The notes under the pieces are model-generated. The model saw only the letters and a program-made list of their open reading frames with translations. It ran no database searches and was not told where the DNA came from. Of a DNA stretch of 64,000 bases, positions 8,606-17,679 are shown in pieces. The translations under genes were made by a program, and so were the position numbers. The stretch's first letter is position 1. Every line of letters starts with the position of its first letter. This DNA comes from an uncultured Paracoccaceae bacterium (GTDB lineage: Bacteria > Pseudomonadota > Alphaproteobacteria > Rhodobacterales > Rhodobacteraceae): positions 1 through 64,000 of the forward strand of contig CAKSTR010000009.1 of NCBI GenBank assembly GCA_934500835.1. The letters run 5' to 3'.

Positions 8606-9280
8606 ATGATCCGCCCTCTCCTGCTCGCAGCCCCTTTCGCAGCCCTTCTTGCCATCGCCGCCCTGGCCCAGGACAGCGATGGCATCCTGGCCGACAGGAT
8701 CCTGTCGGACCGCGATTTCTTCCGCCTTGCCGCCTGTGGCGCCCCACCCGGCGGTGAATGCGACGGATCGGTGCTGCGCTGGTCGAAGCCGGTCGTCACC
8801 ATCACCCTTTTGCCCGCCGACGTCCCGCAGCCCGAAGGCTTTGCCGAGGCGCTGGACACCGCCCTTGATCAGGCGCTGCGCGAGATCAACGGAACCCGCG
8901 CCGGCATCCGGCTGCGGCGGGTCGAGGGCAAGCGCGCGGATATTCGCGTCAGGGCGACGGAATACAAGGATGGCGACCGGCTGGGCGATGTGGACGGCAT
9001 CTCGGCTGCGGGGATCATGGGGGTCGGCTACATGACCTACTGGTCGAACAGCCGCGAGCAGATCACCGAGGCCAGCATCCTGATCTCGACCTCGATCCTG
9101 CCCTCCGACATGCGTTCGGTCGTGCTGGAAGAAACCTTTCAGACCCTTGGCCCGCGCTTCGACATCGACGGCCCGGCCTATGAGGGCGTCTCGATCCTGT
9201 CGCAGACCTCCAACGAAACGGTGACGCTGCGCGGACAGGACGCAAGACTGCTGCGCTGGCTCTACCCGCCGCAAAGATGA
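8606..9280 (+). CDS. DUF2927 domain protein, exported
   Basis: A 224-residue protein starting MIRPLLLAAPFAALLAIAALAQD, a Sec signal peptide with cleavage after ALA. The remainder matches the DUF2927 type: a catalytic-domain-like region with TEASILISTSILPSDMRSVVLEETFQTLGP, which resembles the helix of a metallopeptidase-like fold although no full HExxH is present (VLEETFQ). The function is unknown; family members are common in Rhodobacterales. The ATG follows a GGAA motif. The next gene on this strand is apt, about 160 bases downstream. Confidence 0.75.
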   Translation: MIRPLLLAAPFAALLAIAALAQDSDGILADRILSDRDFFRLAACGAPPGGECDGSVLRWSKPVVTITLLPADVPQPEGFAEALDTALDQALREINGTRAGIRLRRVEGKRADIRVRATEYKDGDRLGDVDGISAAGIMGVGYMTYWSNSREQITEASILISTSILPSDMRSVVLEETFQTLGPRFDIDGPAYEGVSILSQTSNETVTLRGQDARLLRWLYPPQR

Positions 9281-9441
9281 GACAGGCCGTGTTACCTGGC
9301 GCCGACGGCTTCATCGGTCGGTGTCCGCAAAGGCGCGGTGACGCTACCGCATCTGGTTCGCCCCTGGCTGGCCGGGCTTCTGCGCGCTTGTGGGGATCGT
9401 CTGGCTGATGGTATCGAAACCCGTTCCGTTCTGAGGTGACC

Positions 9442-9975
9442 ATGGCCAAGACCGTCAAGGATTACATCCGCACCATCGTCGATTTCCCGCATGAGGGGAT
9501 CCTGTTCCGGGACGTGACCACGCTTTTCGCCGATCCGCGCGGGTTCCGCATGTGCGTGGACCAGTTGCTGGCCCCCTATGCCGGCACGCGGATCGACAAG
9601 GTCGTCGGGCTTGAGGCGCGCGGCTTCATCCTTGGCGGCGCCGTGGCGCATCAGCTTTCGACCGGCTTTGTCCCGATCCGCAAGAAGGGCAAGCTGCCCG
9701 GCCAGACCATCAGCCAGGCCTACAAGCTGGAATATGGCGATGCGGTGATCGAAGTGCATGACGATGCGCTGCAGCCGGGCGAGGTCGTGCTGCTGGTGGA
9801 CGACCTTCTGGCCACCGGCGGCACCGCCGAGGCCGGCATCCGCCTGATCGAGCGGCTTGGCGGCAAGGTCATCGGCTGCGCCTTCGTGGTGGATCTGCCC
9901 GATCTTGGCGGCCGCAAGAAGCTTGAGGCGATGGGAATGGATGTCCACGCCCTTTGCGCCTTCGAAGGGCTTTGA
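9442..9975 (+). CDS. apt: Adenine phosphoribosyltransferase
   Basis: Salvages adenine to AMP using PRPP, in the cytoplasm. The 177-residue length is standard. Diagnostic segments are [15 protein letters not shown] near the N-terminus, the adenine-binding [11 protein letters not shown], the flexible-loop region RKKGKLPG, and the PRPP-binding motif [14 protein letters not shown]. The ATG at 9442 ([11 protein letters not shown]) is preceded by GAGGTGACC; an in-frame GTG at 9436 is less likely. It is convergent with the FAD-linked oxidase gene. Confidence 0.95.
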   Translation: MAKTVKDYIRTIVDFPHEGILFRDVTTLFADPRGFRMCVDQLLAPYAGTRIDKVVGLEARGFILGGAVAHQLSTGFVPIRKKGKLPGQTISQAYKLEYGDAVIEVHDDALQPGEVVLLVDDLLATGGTAEAGIRLIERLGGKVIGCAFVVDLPDLGGRKKLEAMGMDVHALCAFEGL

Positions 9976-10009
9976 CCGCAGGAAAATTGCGCGGCGGCCG
10001 CACGATATT

Positions 10010-11425
10010 TCAACGGCCGCGGAGCACGGCGCCCGGATTCAGGATGCCTTCGGGGTCCAGCGCCGCTTTGATCGCCCGCAAGGCGGCCAGTCGTGCAGGA
10101 TCGCCGAACTCTTCCAGTTCGGCCACCTTGGCCCGGCCGATGCCATGCTCGGCCGAGATCGAGCCGCCAAGGCTGTCAACCAGATCGTGAACCACGCGCT
10201 GCACCCGGCCGCGCTGTGCCTCATACTCGGCGCGGCTGTGGCCCGGTGCGGGGAAGACGTTGTAATGCAGGTTGCCGTCGCCAAGATGGCCGAAGGCGTT
10301 GATCCGCATCGCACCTATGGCCGCCAGACGTTCGCCGGCGGTCTCCAGAAAGTGCGGGATCGCCGACAGCGGCAACGAGATGTCATGGCTTGCGATTGCC
10401 CCGATCCGCCGGTTCGCCTCCGGGATCGCCTCGCGCAGGGTCCACAGCGCCTCGGCCTGCGCGTCCGAAGTGGCGATGACACCGTCCAGCACCAGCCCTG
10501 CCTCGTCGCCTTCGGAATAAAGTGCTGCCATTGCCGCCTCGGGGTCCATCGCCCGCGGCAGGCCAAGCTCGACCAGCACCGACCAGTCCGGGCGGGTGGC
10601 AAAGGGCATCCGCACCTCGGGCCCGGCTTCGGCAAGGAAATCGAGACCGGTGCCCGAGATCAGTTCGAAGGCCGAAACCAGCCCGGCCAACTGCGCCTCG
10701 GCCAGCGCGAGGAGACGCTGCGCCGCTTGCGGCGACGGCACGGCCAGCAGCGCCACCAGCCGGTGCGCCGGCCGCGGGAACAGCCGCAGCGCGGCTGCGG
10801 TGATGATGCCAAGGGTCCCCTCGGCCCCGATCATGAGGTTCTTCAGATCGTATCCGGTGTTGTCCTTGCGCAGCCGTTTCAGCCCGTGCCAGACCGATCC
10901 GTCGGGCAACACCGCCTCAAGCCCCAGACACAGATCCCGCGCATTGCCATAGCGCAGCACGCCCGTTCCGCCGGCATTGGTGGAGAGGTTGCCGCCAATC
11001 GTCGCCGTGCCCTCCGAGGCCAGCGACAGCGGGAAAAGCCGATCCGCGCCCGCGGCCGCCTCTTGCACAGCCTGCAGGGTCGCGCCGGCTTCGGCGACCA
11101 GAACCCCGTCGCCGGCCGCAACCTCGCGGATCGCCGCCATGCGCTCCAACGACAGGATCAGGGGCAAGGGGCCATCCGCCATCACCTGCCCGCCCACCAG
11201 CGAGGTGCCGCCGCCATAGGGCACGATGCCCACCGAAGCCGCGCCGCAGGCCCGGACGATCCGCGCCACCTCGTCGACCGACCGCGGCAGCGCCACCGCG
11301 CCGGCATGGCCCCGCCAGCGGCCGCGCGGTTCTTCCAGATAGCGCGGTTCGGGCGTGCGCAGGGTGCCGGGGGGCAGAAGGGCGGCCAGCCCTTCCAGAA
11401 ATTCGGCGTCGCAGGGGTTAAGCAT
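10010..11425 (-). CDS. FAD-linked 2-hydroxyacid (D-lactate/glycolate-type) oxidase
   Basis: A 471-residue flavoprotein of the GlcD/D-lactate dehydrogenase (cytochrome) type. An FAD-binding PCMH domain occupies about residues 40-215, with the pyrophosphate loop in VPYGGGTSLVGG, SLASEGTATIGGNLSTNAGG and GAEGTLGIIT. The C-terminal FAD-linked oxidase domain ends with the conserved FGHLGDGNLHYNV and SAEHGIGRAK motifs that place the metal/substrate-binding His residues. It would oxidise a D-2-hydroxyacid to the 2-oxoacid and pass electrons to quinone or cytochrome c. The exact substrate (D-lactate, glycolate, 2-hydroxyglutarate) cannot be read from sequence. It stands alone, without GlcE/GlcF partners. 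Confidence 0.9.
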   Translation of the reverse strand: MLNPCDAEFLEGLAALLPPGTLRTPEPRYLEEPRGRWRGHAGAVALPRSVDEVARIVRACGAASVGIVPYGGGTSLVGGQVMADGPLPLILSLERMAAIREVAAGDGVLVAEAGATLQAVQEAAAGADRLFPLSLASEGTATIGGNLSTNAGGTGVLRYGNARDLCLGLEAVLPDGSVWHGLKRLRKDNTGYDLKNLMIGAEGTLGIITAAALRLFPRPAHRLVALLAVPSPQAAQRLLALAEAQLAGLVSAFELISGTGLDFLAEAGPEVRMPFATRPDWSVLVELGLPRAMDPEAAMAALYSEGDEAGLVLDGVIATSDAQAEALWTLREAIPEANRRIGAIASHDISLPLSAIPHFLETAGERLAAIGAMRINAFGHLGDGNLHYNVFPAPGHSRAEYEAQRGRVQRVVHDLVDSLGGSISAEHGIGRAKVAELEEFGDPARLAALRAIKAALDPEGILNPGAVLRGR

Positions 11426-11617
11426 CGGGGCCTCCTGCGCCTTCCCTACCCTGCCCCGGGGTCAGTCGTCCAGAAGTCGCGGCGCAGGCAAAAGGCTCGC
11501 CCGGATCGCGCCTGCGTCATCCCGTCCCGTCTTCTTGGCTGCGCGAGGCCAGAAGGGCCTCCAGCGCCATCACGGTTTTCAGGTTGCGCGCTGTCCGCGG
11601 GGTCTGCAACGGATAGA

Positions 11618-12208
11618 TCAGGCCTGCCCGACATCGGTCCGGCCGCGCCTGTCCCCGCGCAGGTTGGCGAAAAGGACATGATTGCGCCAGCGGCCGTTGA
11701 TCTGCAGATAGCTTTGCGCGACGCCTTCGTATTTGAAGCCGCACTTCTCCAGAACCCCGCGCGAGGCGGCGTTTTCCGGCAGGCAGGCCGCCTCGATCCG
11801 GCTCAGGTCAAGCGAGGTGAAGGCATGGTGCACCACGGCCAGAATCGCCTCGCGCATGTAGCCATGGCGGGCATGGGGCTGACCGATCCAGTACCCCAGC
11901 ATGCCCGACTGGGCCGGGCCGCGGCGGATGTTGTCCAGCGTGATCGCCCCCAGAAGCGCCCCGGTCTGGCGCTGGAACAGCAGAAGCGGAAGGGCCGTGC
12001 CCTGTGCCTCGGCCCGGCCGGCCCAGTAGACGCGGCTGGTGAAGGCGCGGCGCGACAGGTGGTCATGGCCCCAGACCGGCTCCCACGGCTGCAGGAAGGC
12101 CACCGAATCGCGGCGCAGGTCGGCCCAGGCGGGCCAGTCGGCATGGGCAGGCAGGCGCAAGGTCATCCGCTCGGTCTCGATGCGGGCGCGGCGGCGCAGC
12201 CCCAGCAT
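11618..12208 (-). CDS. RimJ/RimL-type GNAT acetyltransferase
   Basis: About 196 residues with the RimJ/RimL pattern: TERMTLRLPAHADWPAWADLRRDS at the N-terminus, GYWIGQPHARHGYMREAILAVVHHAF as acetyl-CoA binding motif A, and IEAACLPENAASRGVLEKCGF at the end. These enzymes acetylate protein N-termini (ribosomal S5/L12) or small amines; the target is unknown. Its ATG shares one base with the stop of the M16 peptidase gene (TGATG), so it is translationally coupled as the last gene of that operon. A GTG one codon upstream is an alternative start. Confidence 0.9.
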   Translation of the reverse strand: MLGLRRRARIETERMTLRLPAHADWPAWADLRRDSVAFLQPWEPVWGHDHLSRRAFTSRVYWAGRAEAQGTALPLLLFQRQTGALLGAITLDNIRRGPAQSGMLGYWIGQPHARHGYMREAILAVVHHAFTSLDLSRIEAACLPENAASRGVLEKCGFKYEGVAQSYLQINGRWRNHVLFANLRGDRRGRTDVGQA

Positions 12209-13506
12209 CACGCGGCAAGCCCCTTGAGGATTTCCTCAACGCCCGGCGCGGCCGAGACCGGCCCGTAAAGCGCCAGCGCCGCCTTCGGGGTCAGCAGGCC
12301 GCCGCCATAACGGCGGGTACCGGCGGTGGTGACCGCGTCGATCCGTTCGACCGCCTCGTCCAGTTCGGGCACCCTGCCCCAGATCGACAGCAGACGCGCA
12401 TTGCGTTCGGCCCGCGAGGACGGGCTTTCCAGTCCCATCAGCAGGCCCGCCTTCAGCTGCGCCTTGGCGCGGTTCACCTCGGCCTCGGTCATGTCACCGG
12501 CGGCCCGCTTCACTTCGTCCACCGTCAGCCGGGTCAGCTCGGCCAGCTCTTCGCCCGAGGTGCCGGCATAGATGGTGATCTGGCCGGTATCGTCATAGGC
12601 CGCCGCCTGCGCATGGATCGTATAGCACAGGCCCCGTTCCTCGCGGATCTTCTGGAACAGCCGGCTGGACATGCCGCCGCCCATCGCCATCGACCAGACC
12701 TGCGCGGTGTAGACATCGTCATCGCGATAGCCCGGCGACTCGAAGGACAGGGCGAAATGCGCCTGTTCCAGATCCTTGACCTCGCGCCGCTCGCCCCCCA
12801 CGAAACGGGCGGCATCTGCCGGGCGCTCGCCCACAGCCGCAAGCCCGCCGAAGATCGCCTCGGCCTGCGCCACGATGGCAGCATGATCGACGCCGCCGGC
12901 AGCCGAAAGGATCATCCGGTCCGGCCCGTAATGCGCGGCGGTAAAGCTCCGCAGATCCCTGGCGTTGAATTTCGACACCCGCTCCTCGGGGCCAAGGATG
13001 GTGCGGCCAAAGGCCTGATCGGGATAGGAGACCTCATGCAGCCAGTCGAAGATGATGTCATCCGGCGTATCGGCAGCCTGACCGATCTCTTGCAGGATCA
13101 CATGGCGCTCGGTCTCGATATCGGCCTTGTTGAACACCGGGTTCAGCACGATGTCGCAGATCACATCCAGCGCCCGCGGCACATCGGCCGACAGGCAGCG
13201 CGCGTAATAGGCCGTCATCTCGCGCGAGGTATAGGCGTTGATGTAGCCGCCCACATCCTCGATCTCTTCGGCGATCTGCAGCGCCGTGCGCTTCGCCGTG
13301 CCCTTGAAGGCCATATGCTCAAGGAAATGCGCGATGCCGTTCTGCGCTGCCGCCTCATGCCGCCCGCCTGCCCCGACCCACAGCCCGCATGAGGCGGATT
13401 TCAGGCCCGGCATGGATTCGGTGACGATGCGGAAACCGTTGGAAAGAGTGTGCAGCTGAACCGTCAAGACCTGATCCGTTCCGGGTATGTGCGTTCGGAT
13501 GCTCAT
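12208..13506 (-). CDS. M16 family zinc peptidase (mitochondrial processing peptidase-like)
   Basis: A 432-residue pitrilysin-family peptidase. The inverted zinc motif HxxEH is present (His60, Glu63, His64 in AHFLEHMAFKGT), with the third Glu ligand expected in the following helix (IETERHVILQEI). The C-terminal half has the second M16 fold and a glycine-rich segment (MSMAMGGGMSSRLFQKIREERGLCY). This is the single-chain bacterial relative of MPP-beta/PQQL-like peptidases; its substrates are unknown. The ATG at 13506 gives a longer N-terminus; a TTG at 13467 (giving LTVQLHTLSNGF) matches the usual family start better. In relatives it sits directly after thrC; here a small opposite-strand gene intervenes. 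Confidence 0.92.
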   Translation of the reverse strand: MSIRTHIPGTDQVLTVQLHTLSNGFRIVTESMPGLKSASCGLWVGAGGRHEAAAQNGIAHFLEHMAFKGTAKRTALQIAEEIEDVGGYINAYTSREMTAYYARCLSADVPRALDVICDIVLNPVFNKADIETERHVILQEIGQAADTPDDIIFDWLHEVSYPDQAFGRTILGPEERVSKFNARDLRSFTAAHYGPDRMILSAAGGVDHAAIVAQAEAIFGGLAAVGERPADAARFVGGERREVKDLEQAHFALSFESPGYRDDDVYTAQVWSMAMGGGMSSRLFQKIREERGLCYTIHAQAAAYDDTGQITIYAGTSGEELAELTRLTVDEVKRAAGDMTEAEVNRAKAQLKAGLLMGLESPSSRAERNARLLSIWGRVPELDEAVERIDAVTTAGTRRYGGGLLTPKAALALYGPVSAAPGVEEILKGLAA

Positions 13507-13593
13507 ACAGGCATGGTTCCGCTTGTGGAAGAGGCAGCGCGGGCGCAGACTGCACAGGGGAAGCCGATTTTCCCCGCCCCAGGGAGCCGCGCT

Positions 13594-13932
13594 ATGAAGG
13601 CCATTGTCCCCAGCCTCTCCCTTCTCGTGCTGACGGCCGCAGCCTGCGTTTCGGCAGAAGGCTCGGTCCAGACCGTCGATGGCCGCGCGCTGAGAGTGAC
13701 GCAGGTCGAAGATTACTACTGGCCCGCAAGCCCGGCCGCAAACCCCGAGGTCGAGGTTTTCCCGTTGGTCACGGCCCTGGTGGTCGGCGCGGCAGATGGC
13801 AGCGCGCTTGGCAGATCAGACGAATCCGCCGCCCGCGCCGCCGCCACGGCCCATTGCGCGGCCCTCGGCACCGCCGCCTATGCCCCCTCCAGCCGCCTTG
13901 CCGAAGGGGCATGGGCCTTCAGCCCCTGCTAG
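13594..13932 (+). CDS. Small putative lipoprotein
   Basis: A 112-residue protein starting MKAIVPSLSLLVLTAAACVSAEG. The signal peptide ends in a lipobox-like TAAAC, so it may be lipid-anchored. The mature part has two further Cys, including the last residue (AFSPC), and a central VEVFPLVTALVVGA segment. AGGGAG lies at good distance before the ATG. I do not recognise a family. It lies opposite in strand between thrC and the M16 peptidase gene, splitting what is usually a continuous operon, and its promoter must overlap the M16 upstream region. Confidence 0.65.
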   Translation: MKAIVPSLSLLVLTAAACVSAEGSVQTVDGRALRVTQVEDYYWPASPAANPEVEVFPLVTALVVGAADGSALGRSDESAARAAATAHCAALGTAAYAPSSRLAEGAWAFSPC

Positions 13933-13967
13933 ACGGCAGTTCAGGCCCCTTCCCTGCCCAGGCCTTC

Positions 13968-14030
13968 ACTTTGGCCAAAATATCCTGCGGGGAGGTCTGG
14001 AGGGGTGCAAAACCCCTCCAGCCGCCGGCC
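13968..14030 (-). repeat. Rhodobacterales-type intergenic hairpin repeat, copy 1
   Basis: Read on the minus strand it begins GGCCGGCGGC, folds as CTGGAGGGG-TTTTGCA-CCCCTCCAG, and ends with GGATATTTTGGCCAAAGT. It aligns over its full length with the copy at 56594-56650. It lies between the converging lipoprotein gene and thrC, so its 9-bp stem probably also serves as a transcription terminator. Confidence 0.8.
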
Positions 14031-14050
14031 AGAAAGCCAGGAAAGCGAAC

Positions 14051-15445
14051 CTAGCGCCGCACCGCCAGCCGCTCGCGGATCAGCGCCTTCAGCGCGCCAA
14101 GGTCGTTCGGCACCCGGGTCATCCGCTCAGGCCGCTCGAACAGGTCGGCCATATGCGGCGGCAGGCCCGGGCGGATGCCGGTCGCGGCCTGGACCGCATC
14201 GGGGAATTTCGCCGGATGGGCGGTGGCAAGCGTCACCATCGGCACCGCCCCGGCACGGCCATTCGCCACTTTCACCGCCACGGCGGAATGCGGGCAGAGC
14301 AGTTCGCCCGTCGCGGCCAGAGTGGCCGCGATCGTGGTGCGGGTCTCGTCCTCCGAACAGGCCTCCGAGTCGAACTCGGCGCGCAGCTTTGCCATTGCAG
14401 CCTCGGGGATGGTGAAACCGCCGCCCTGTTTCAAGCCGTCCATCAGCGCGGAAACCGCCGCCCCGTCACGGTCCAGCGCATCGAAGAGCGCACGTTCGAA
14501 GTTCGACGAGACCTGAATGTCCATCGACGGGCTGATCGAGGGCTTCACCCCGTTGGTGCGGTAGTCTCCGCCCTTCAGCGCGCGGTCCAGGATGTCGTTC
14601 TGGTTGGTGGCAATCACCAGCCGGTCGACGGGCAGGCCCATGCGCTTGGCGATATAGCCTGCGAAGATGTCGCCGAAATTGCCCGTCGGCACCGTGAAGC
14701 TGATCTTGCGGGCGGGCGCCCCGAGGGACACCGCAGAGGTGAAGTAATAGACCACCTGCGCCAGCACCCGTGCCCAGTTGATGCTGTTCACCCCCGCCAG
14801 CCGCACCCCGTCGCGGAAGTCGAAGTCGTTGAACATGTCCTTCAGCCGGGCCTGACAATCGTCGAAATCGCCGTCCAGCGCCAGCGCGTGGACATTGGCC
14901 TCGGAGGGCGTGGTCATCTGCCGGCGCTGCACCTCGCTGACGCGGCCATGCGGGAAGAGGATGAAGACATCCACATTGGCAAGACCCCGGAACGCCTCGA
15001 TCGCCGCCGAGCCGGTATCGCCCGAGGTGGCGCCGACGATGGTGATCCGCTCGCCCGATTTCGCCAGCGCGGCCTGCATCATCTGGCCGATGATCTGCAT
15101 GGCGAAGTCCTTGAAGGCCAGCGTCGGGCCGTGGAACAGCTCCAGCAGGAAATGGTTCGGCGCCAGCTGCACCAGGGGCGCGCGGGCGGCATGGTTGAAC
15201 CCGGCGTAGGCCTTGGCCAGAAGACCCTTCAACTCGTCATCGGAAAAGAACCCGGCGACGAAGGGGCGCATCACCCGGAAGGCCACCTCTTCATAGGACA
15301 AACCGGCAAGGGCGGCGATCTCGGCCGGGGTCATTGTCGGCACGGTTTGCGGGACATAAAGGCCGCCGTCGCGGGCAAGGCCGGTCATCATCGCCTCGCC
15401 GAAGCCAAGGGCAGGCGCCTGCCCGCGGGTCGAGATGTATTGCAT
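14051..15445 (-). CDS. thrC: Threonine synthase
   Basis: Converts O-phosphohomoserine to threonine with PLP, the last step of the threonine pathway that begins with lysC at the window's left edge. The 464-residue length fits the long class of ThrC. The N-terminus has MQYISTRG and DGGLYVP, the PLP Schiff-base lysine is Lys112 in HGPTLAFKDFA, and the phosphate-binding loop is in ATSGDTGSAA. The start ATG follows GAGGGAAAGAC. It lies 22 bases downstream of the SURF1 gene and is probably read from it. The repeat at 13968-14030 marks its end. Confidence 0.96.
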   Translation of the reverse strand: MQYISTRGQAPALGFGEAMMTGLARDGGLYVPQTVPTMTPAEIAALAGLSYEEVAFRVMRPFVAGFFSDDELKGLLAKAYAGFNHAARAPLVQLAPNHFLLELFHGPTLAFKDFAMQIIGQMMQAALAKSGERITIVGATSGDTGSAAIEAFRGLANVDVFILFPHGRVSEVQRRQMTTPSEANVHALALDGDFDDCQARLKDMFNDFDFRDGVRLAGVNSINWARVLAQVVYYFTSAVSLGAPARKISFTVPTGNFGDIFAGYIAKRMGLPVDRLVIATNQNDILDRALKGGDYRTNGVKPSISPSMDIQVSSNFERALFDALDRDGAAVSALMDGLKQGGGFTIPEAAMAKLRAEFDSEACSEDETRTTIAATLAATGELLCPHSAVAVKVANGRAGAVPMVTLATAHPAKFPDAVQAATGIRPGLPPHMADLFERPERMTRVPNDLGALKALIRERLAVRR

Positions 15446-15467
15446 GTCTTTCCCTCTGATGCCGCCG

Positions 15468-16136
15468 TCAGACCGTCCGCTGCCTGATACGCCACAGCAG
15501 GTAGAGTGTCATCACCCCCCAGACCGTCGCCAGACCGAACCACTGGATCGCATAGCCCCAATGGTCATTGGGTATAGAGGAGGTGTCGACAGGCACAGGT
15601 TCGATCCCGTCACCGGTTGGCTGACTTGCGACAATAAGTGTCGCTTCCGTTTGCAGGCTGGCCGCCATCGCCGGCAGGTCGCGGGCGAACCACAGGCCGG
15701 TCTTCGGGTCCGGCGGCGGGGTGAAGCTGTCGCTGTCATCGGGCCAGAGCAGGTTGCCGGTGACCTCGGTCGCACCCGCGCTGCGCGGGGTGGCACGGGC
15801 GGCATCGACAAGGAAGCCGCGGTCGATCAGGATGCGGCGACCGTCCGTGGTGGCAAAAGCCTCGATGATGCGCACCCCGGGGCTGGTGCCCGGCTGGCCG
15901 GCCAGCAGTTCGACAAACTCGCCCGTGAAGGCGCCGGTGACGGTGACGGAGCGGTATTCGTCGGCCTCTTCGGACAGGCGGACGGGCAGCGCGACGGGGG
16001 CACCGACCATGCGTGTCTCGATCCGGGCCAGAACGGCCTCTTTCCACTCCATCCGGTTCAACTGCCAGATGCCCAGCGAGATCAGGATGCCGCAGCCGAC
16101 GATCCCCATCAGGATCGGAAAGATGATCCGGCGCAT
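15468..16136 (-). CDS. SURF1 family cytochrome oxidase assembly protein
   Basis: A 222-residue inner-membrane protein with one helix at each end (about 4-24 and 192-212) and a periplasmic domain between, the classic SURF1 layout. Family features are GIWQLNRMEWKEAVLARI after the first helix, ILIDRGFLV in the middle and HWGYAIQWFGLA before the last helix. SURF1 proteins help place heme a in subunit I of aa3-type oxidases. A good AGGAGG precedes the ATG. It follows ctaE across a terminator-like hairpin and precedes thrC. Confidence 0.93.
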   Translation of the reverse strand: MRRIIFPILMGIVGCGILISLGIWQLNRMEWKEAVLARIETRMVGAPVALPVRLSEEADEYRSVTVTGAFTGEFVELLAGQPGTSPGVRIIEAFATTDGRRILIDRGFLVDAARATPRSAGATEVTGNLLWPDDSDSFTPPPDPKTGLWFARDLPAMAASLQTEATLIVASQPTGDGIEPVPVDTSSIPNDHWGYAIQWFGLATVWGVMTLYLLWRIRQRTV

Positions 16137-16150
16137 GGCGGCCTCCTCTC

Positions 16151-16178
16151 AACGAAAACGCGGGCCCAAGGGCCCGCG
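16151..16178 (-). terminator. Rho-independent terminator after ctaE
   Basis: A perfect 9-bp inverted repeat (CGCGGGCCC with GGGCCCGCG, 16159-16178). On the minus strand it is followed by TTTTCGTT. It lies between the ctaE stop and the SURF1 start, so it probably separates strong oxidase-subunit expression from the weaker downstream SURF1-thrC unit. Confidence 0.75.
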
Positions 16179-16207
16179 CTGCGCCCTTGCGGGCAGATCG
16201 GCGGGGC

Positions 16208-17032
16208 TTACTGGCCCCAGACGTAGACGGCCATGAACAGGAACAGCCAGACCACGTCGACGAAGTGCCAGTACCAGGCGGCGGCTTCGAAACCGGTGTG
16301 CTGCTTGGGCGTGAAATCGCCCTTGATCGCGCGGATCAGGCAGACGGTCAGGAAGATCGTCCCGATGATGACGTGGAAGCCGTGGAAGCCGGTCGCCATG
16401 AAGAACGAGGCGCCGTAGATGTTGCCCGAGAACCCAAAGGCCGCGTGGCTGTATTCATAGGCCTGCAGCCCGGTGAAGATCACGCCGAGCACGATCCCGA
16501 TGGCCAGCCCGGTGATCATGTCCTTGCGGTTGTTGTCATGCACCAGGGCGTGGTGGGCCCAGGTCACGGCGCAGCCCGACAGCAGAAGGACCAGCGTGTT
16601 GATCAGCGGCAGGTGCCAGGGGTCGAAGGTCTCGATCCCCGCCGGCGGCCAGACGCCGTCGACCCAAGGCGAATCCGGCCCCATCGGATACATGCGGTGT
16701 TTGAAGAAGGTCCAGAACCAGGCCACGAAGAACATGACTTCGGACATGATGAACATGATGAAGCCATAGCGCAGGCCGATCACCACCACCGGCGTATGGT
16801 CGCCGTGGTTGCCTTCGTAGACCACGTCCGACCACCAGGCGAACATGACATACAGGACCATCGCAAGGCCGATCAGGAACATCCAGGGCTGTTTGAACGC
16901 GCTGGAAGAATCGATCTGCGGCGAGACCCAGAGCACCACGCCGAACAGCATGATGAACGCGCCGAGAGAGCCCATCAATGGCCAGATCGAGGGTGGAAGG
17001 ACGTGGTAGTCGTGGTTCTTTTCGTGGGCCAT
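16208..17032 (-). CDS. ctaE: Cytochrome c oxidase subunit III
   Basis: A 274-residue integral membrane protein with seven predicted helices, the CoxIII layout. Recognisable segments are [19 protein letters not shown] at the N-terminus, [42 protein letters not shown] and [15 protein letters not shown]. Subunit III stabilises the catalytic core and the proton-uptake path of aa3-type oxidase in the inner membrane. The ATG at 17032 is chosen over an upstream in-frame start at 17074, because the latter would overlap ctaG and add a polar tail unlike the family. Confidence 0.95.
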   Translation of the reverse strand: MAHEKNHDYHVLPPSIWPLMGSLGAFIMLFGVVLWVSPQIDSSSAFKQPWMFLIGLAMVLYVMFAWWSDVVYEGNHGDHTPVVVIGLRYGFIMFIMSEVMFFVAWFWTFFKHRMYPMGPDSPWVDGVWPPAGIETFDPWHLPLINTLVLLLSGCAVTWAHHALVHDNNRKDMITGLAIGIVLGVIFTGLQAYEYSHAAFGFSGNIYGASFFMATGFHGFHVIIGTIFLTVCLIRAIKGDFTPKQHTGFEAAAWYWHFVDVVWLFLFMAVYVWGQ

Positions 17033-17070
17033 GGCGGTGTTGGTTCCCTCGTTTCCGATCTTGTTCTTGG

Positions 17071-17679
17071 TCAATTGGACACGGCCACCGGGGCCGCGCC
17101 GTCAGTCGGGTCCAGCGCGGCCTGTGTTTCGGGCAGCGGCGTGGTGTGGAAAGTATAGCTCAGCGTGATCGCCTTGACGAACTGTCCTTCCGGGTCGTCG
17201 ACGATGGAAGGATCGACATAGAAACTGACCGGCATCGAGGCGCGCTCGCCCGGGGCCAGCACCTGCTCGGTGAAGCAGAAACAGTCGATCTTGGTGAAAT
17301 AGCCGCCCGCCGAATCCGGCGAGACGTTGAAGCCCGCAGTGCCCCCGACGGTGCGGTCGGTGGGGTTGTAGGCCTCGTAGAAGGCAAGGTTGGTCTCGCC
17401 GATCCGCACGGTCATCTCGCGCTGGACGGGCCGGAACTCCCAGGGCATCCCGGCTTCAAGCGAGGCGTCGAAACGGATCTTGATGGTGCGGTCCAGCACC
17501 ACATCCGAGCCGGTCTCCGACACCGCCGTGGTGCCGGCATAGCCGGTGACGCGGCAGAACCAGTCGTAAAACGGCACGGCGGCAAAGGACAGCGAGGTCA
17601 TGGTCACGACGACGCCGACCAGCACGACAAGCGTGCGGCTCTGCGGGCTGAGCCGGTCAAGGAAGGCGAAAACTCTCAT
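17071..17679 (-). CDS. ctaG: Cytochrome c oxidase assembly protein CtaG (Cox11)
   Basis: A 202-residue protein with one N-terminal membrane helix (about 16-36) and a periplasmic immunoglobulin-like domain. It carries the copper-binding Cys-x-Cys in IDCFCFTEQ (Cys133 and Cys135) and the conserved [12 protein letters not shown] after the helix. Cox11 delivers copper to the CuB site of subunit I. Its ATG overlaps the stop of the preceding small gene (ATGA), so the two are translationally coupled. Its usual partners ctaC, ctaB and ctaE all lie in the same operon. Confidence 0.95.
   Translation of the reverse strand: MRVFAFLDRLSPQSRTLVVLVGVVVTMTSLSFAAVPFYDWFCRVTGYAGTTAVSETGSDVVLDRTIKIRFDASLEAGMPWEFRPVQREMTVRIGETNLAFYEAYNPTDRTVGGTAGFNVSPDSAGGYFTKIDCFCFTEQVLAPGERASMPVSFYVDPSIVDDPEGQFVKAITLSYTFHTTPLPETQAALDPTDGAAPVAVSN

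Noticed and set aside
9857..12268. Long open frame on the plus strand, about 800 codons
   Set aside because: It runs antisense to the FAD oxidase and rimJ-like genes; its composition (Gln, Arg, His, Pro rich) is that of a shadow frame.
13796..15487. Open frame on the plus strand across thrC
   Set aside because: Antisense to thrC, whose catalytic motifs are clear on the other strand.
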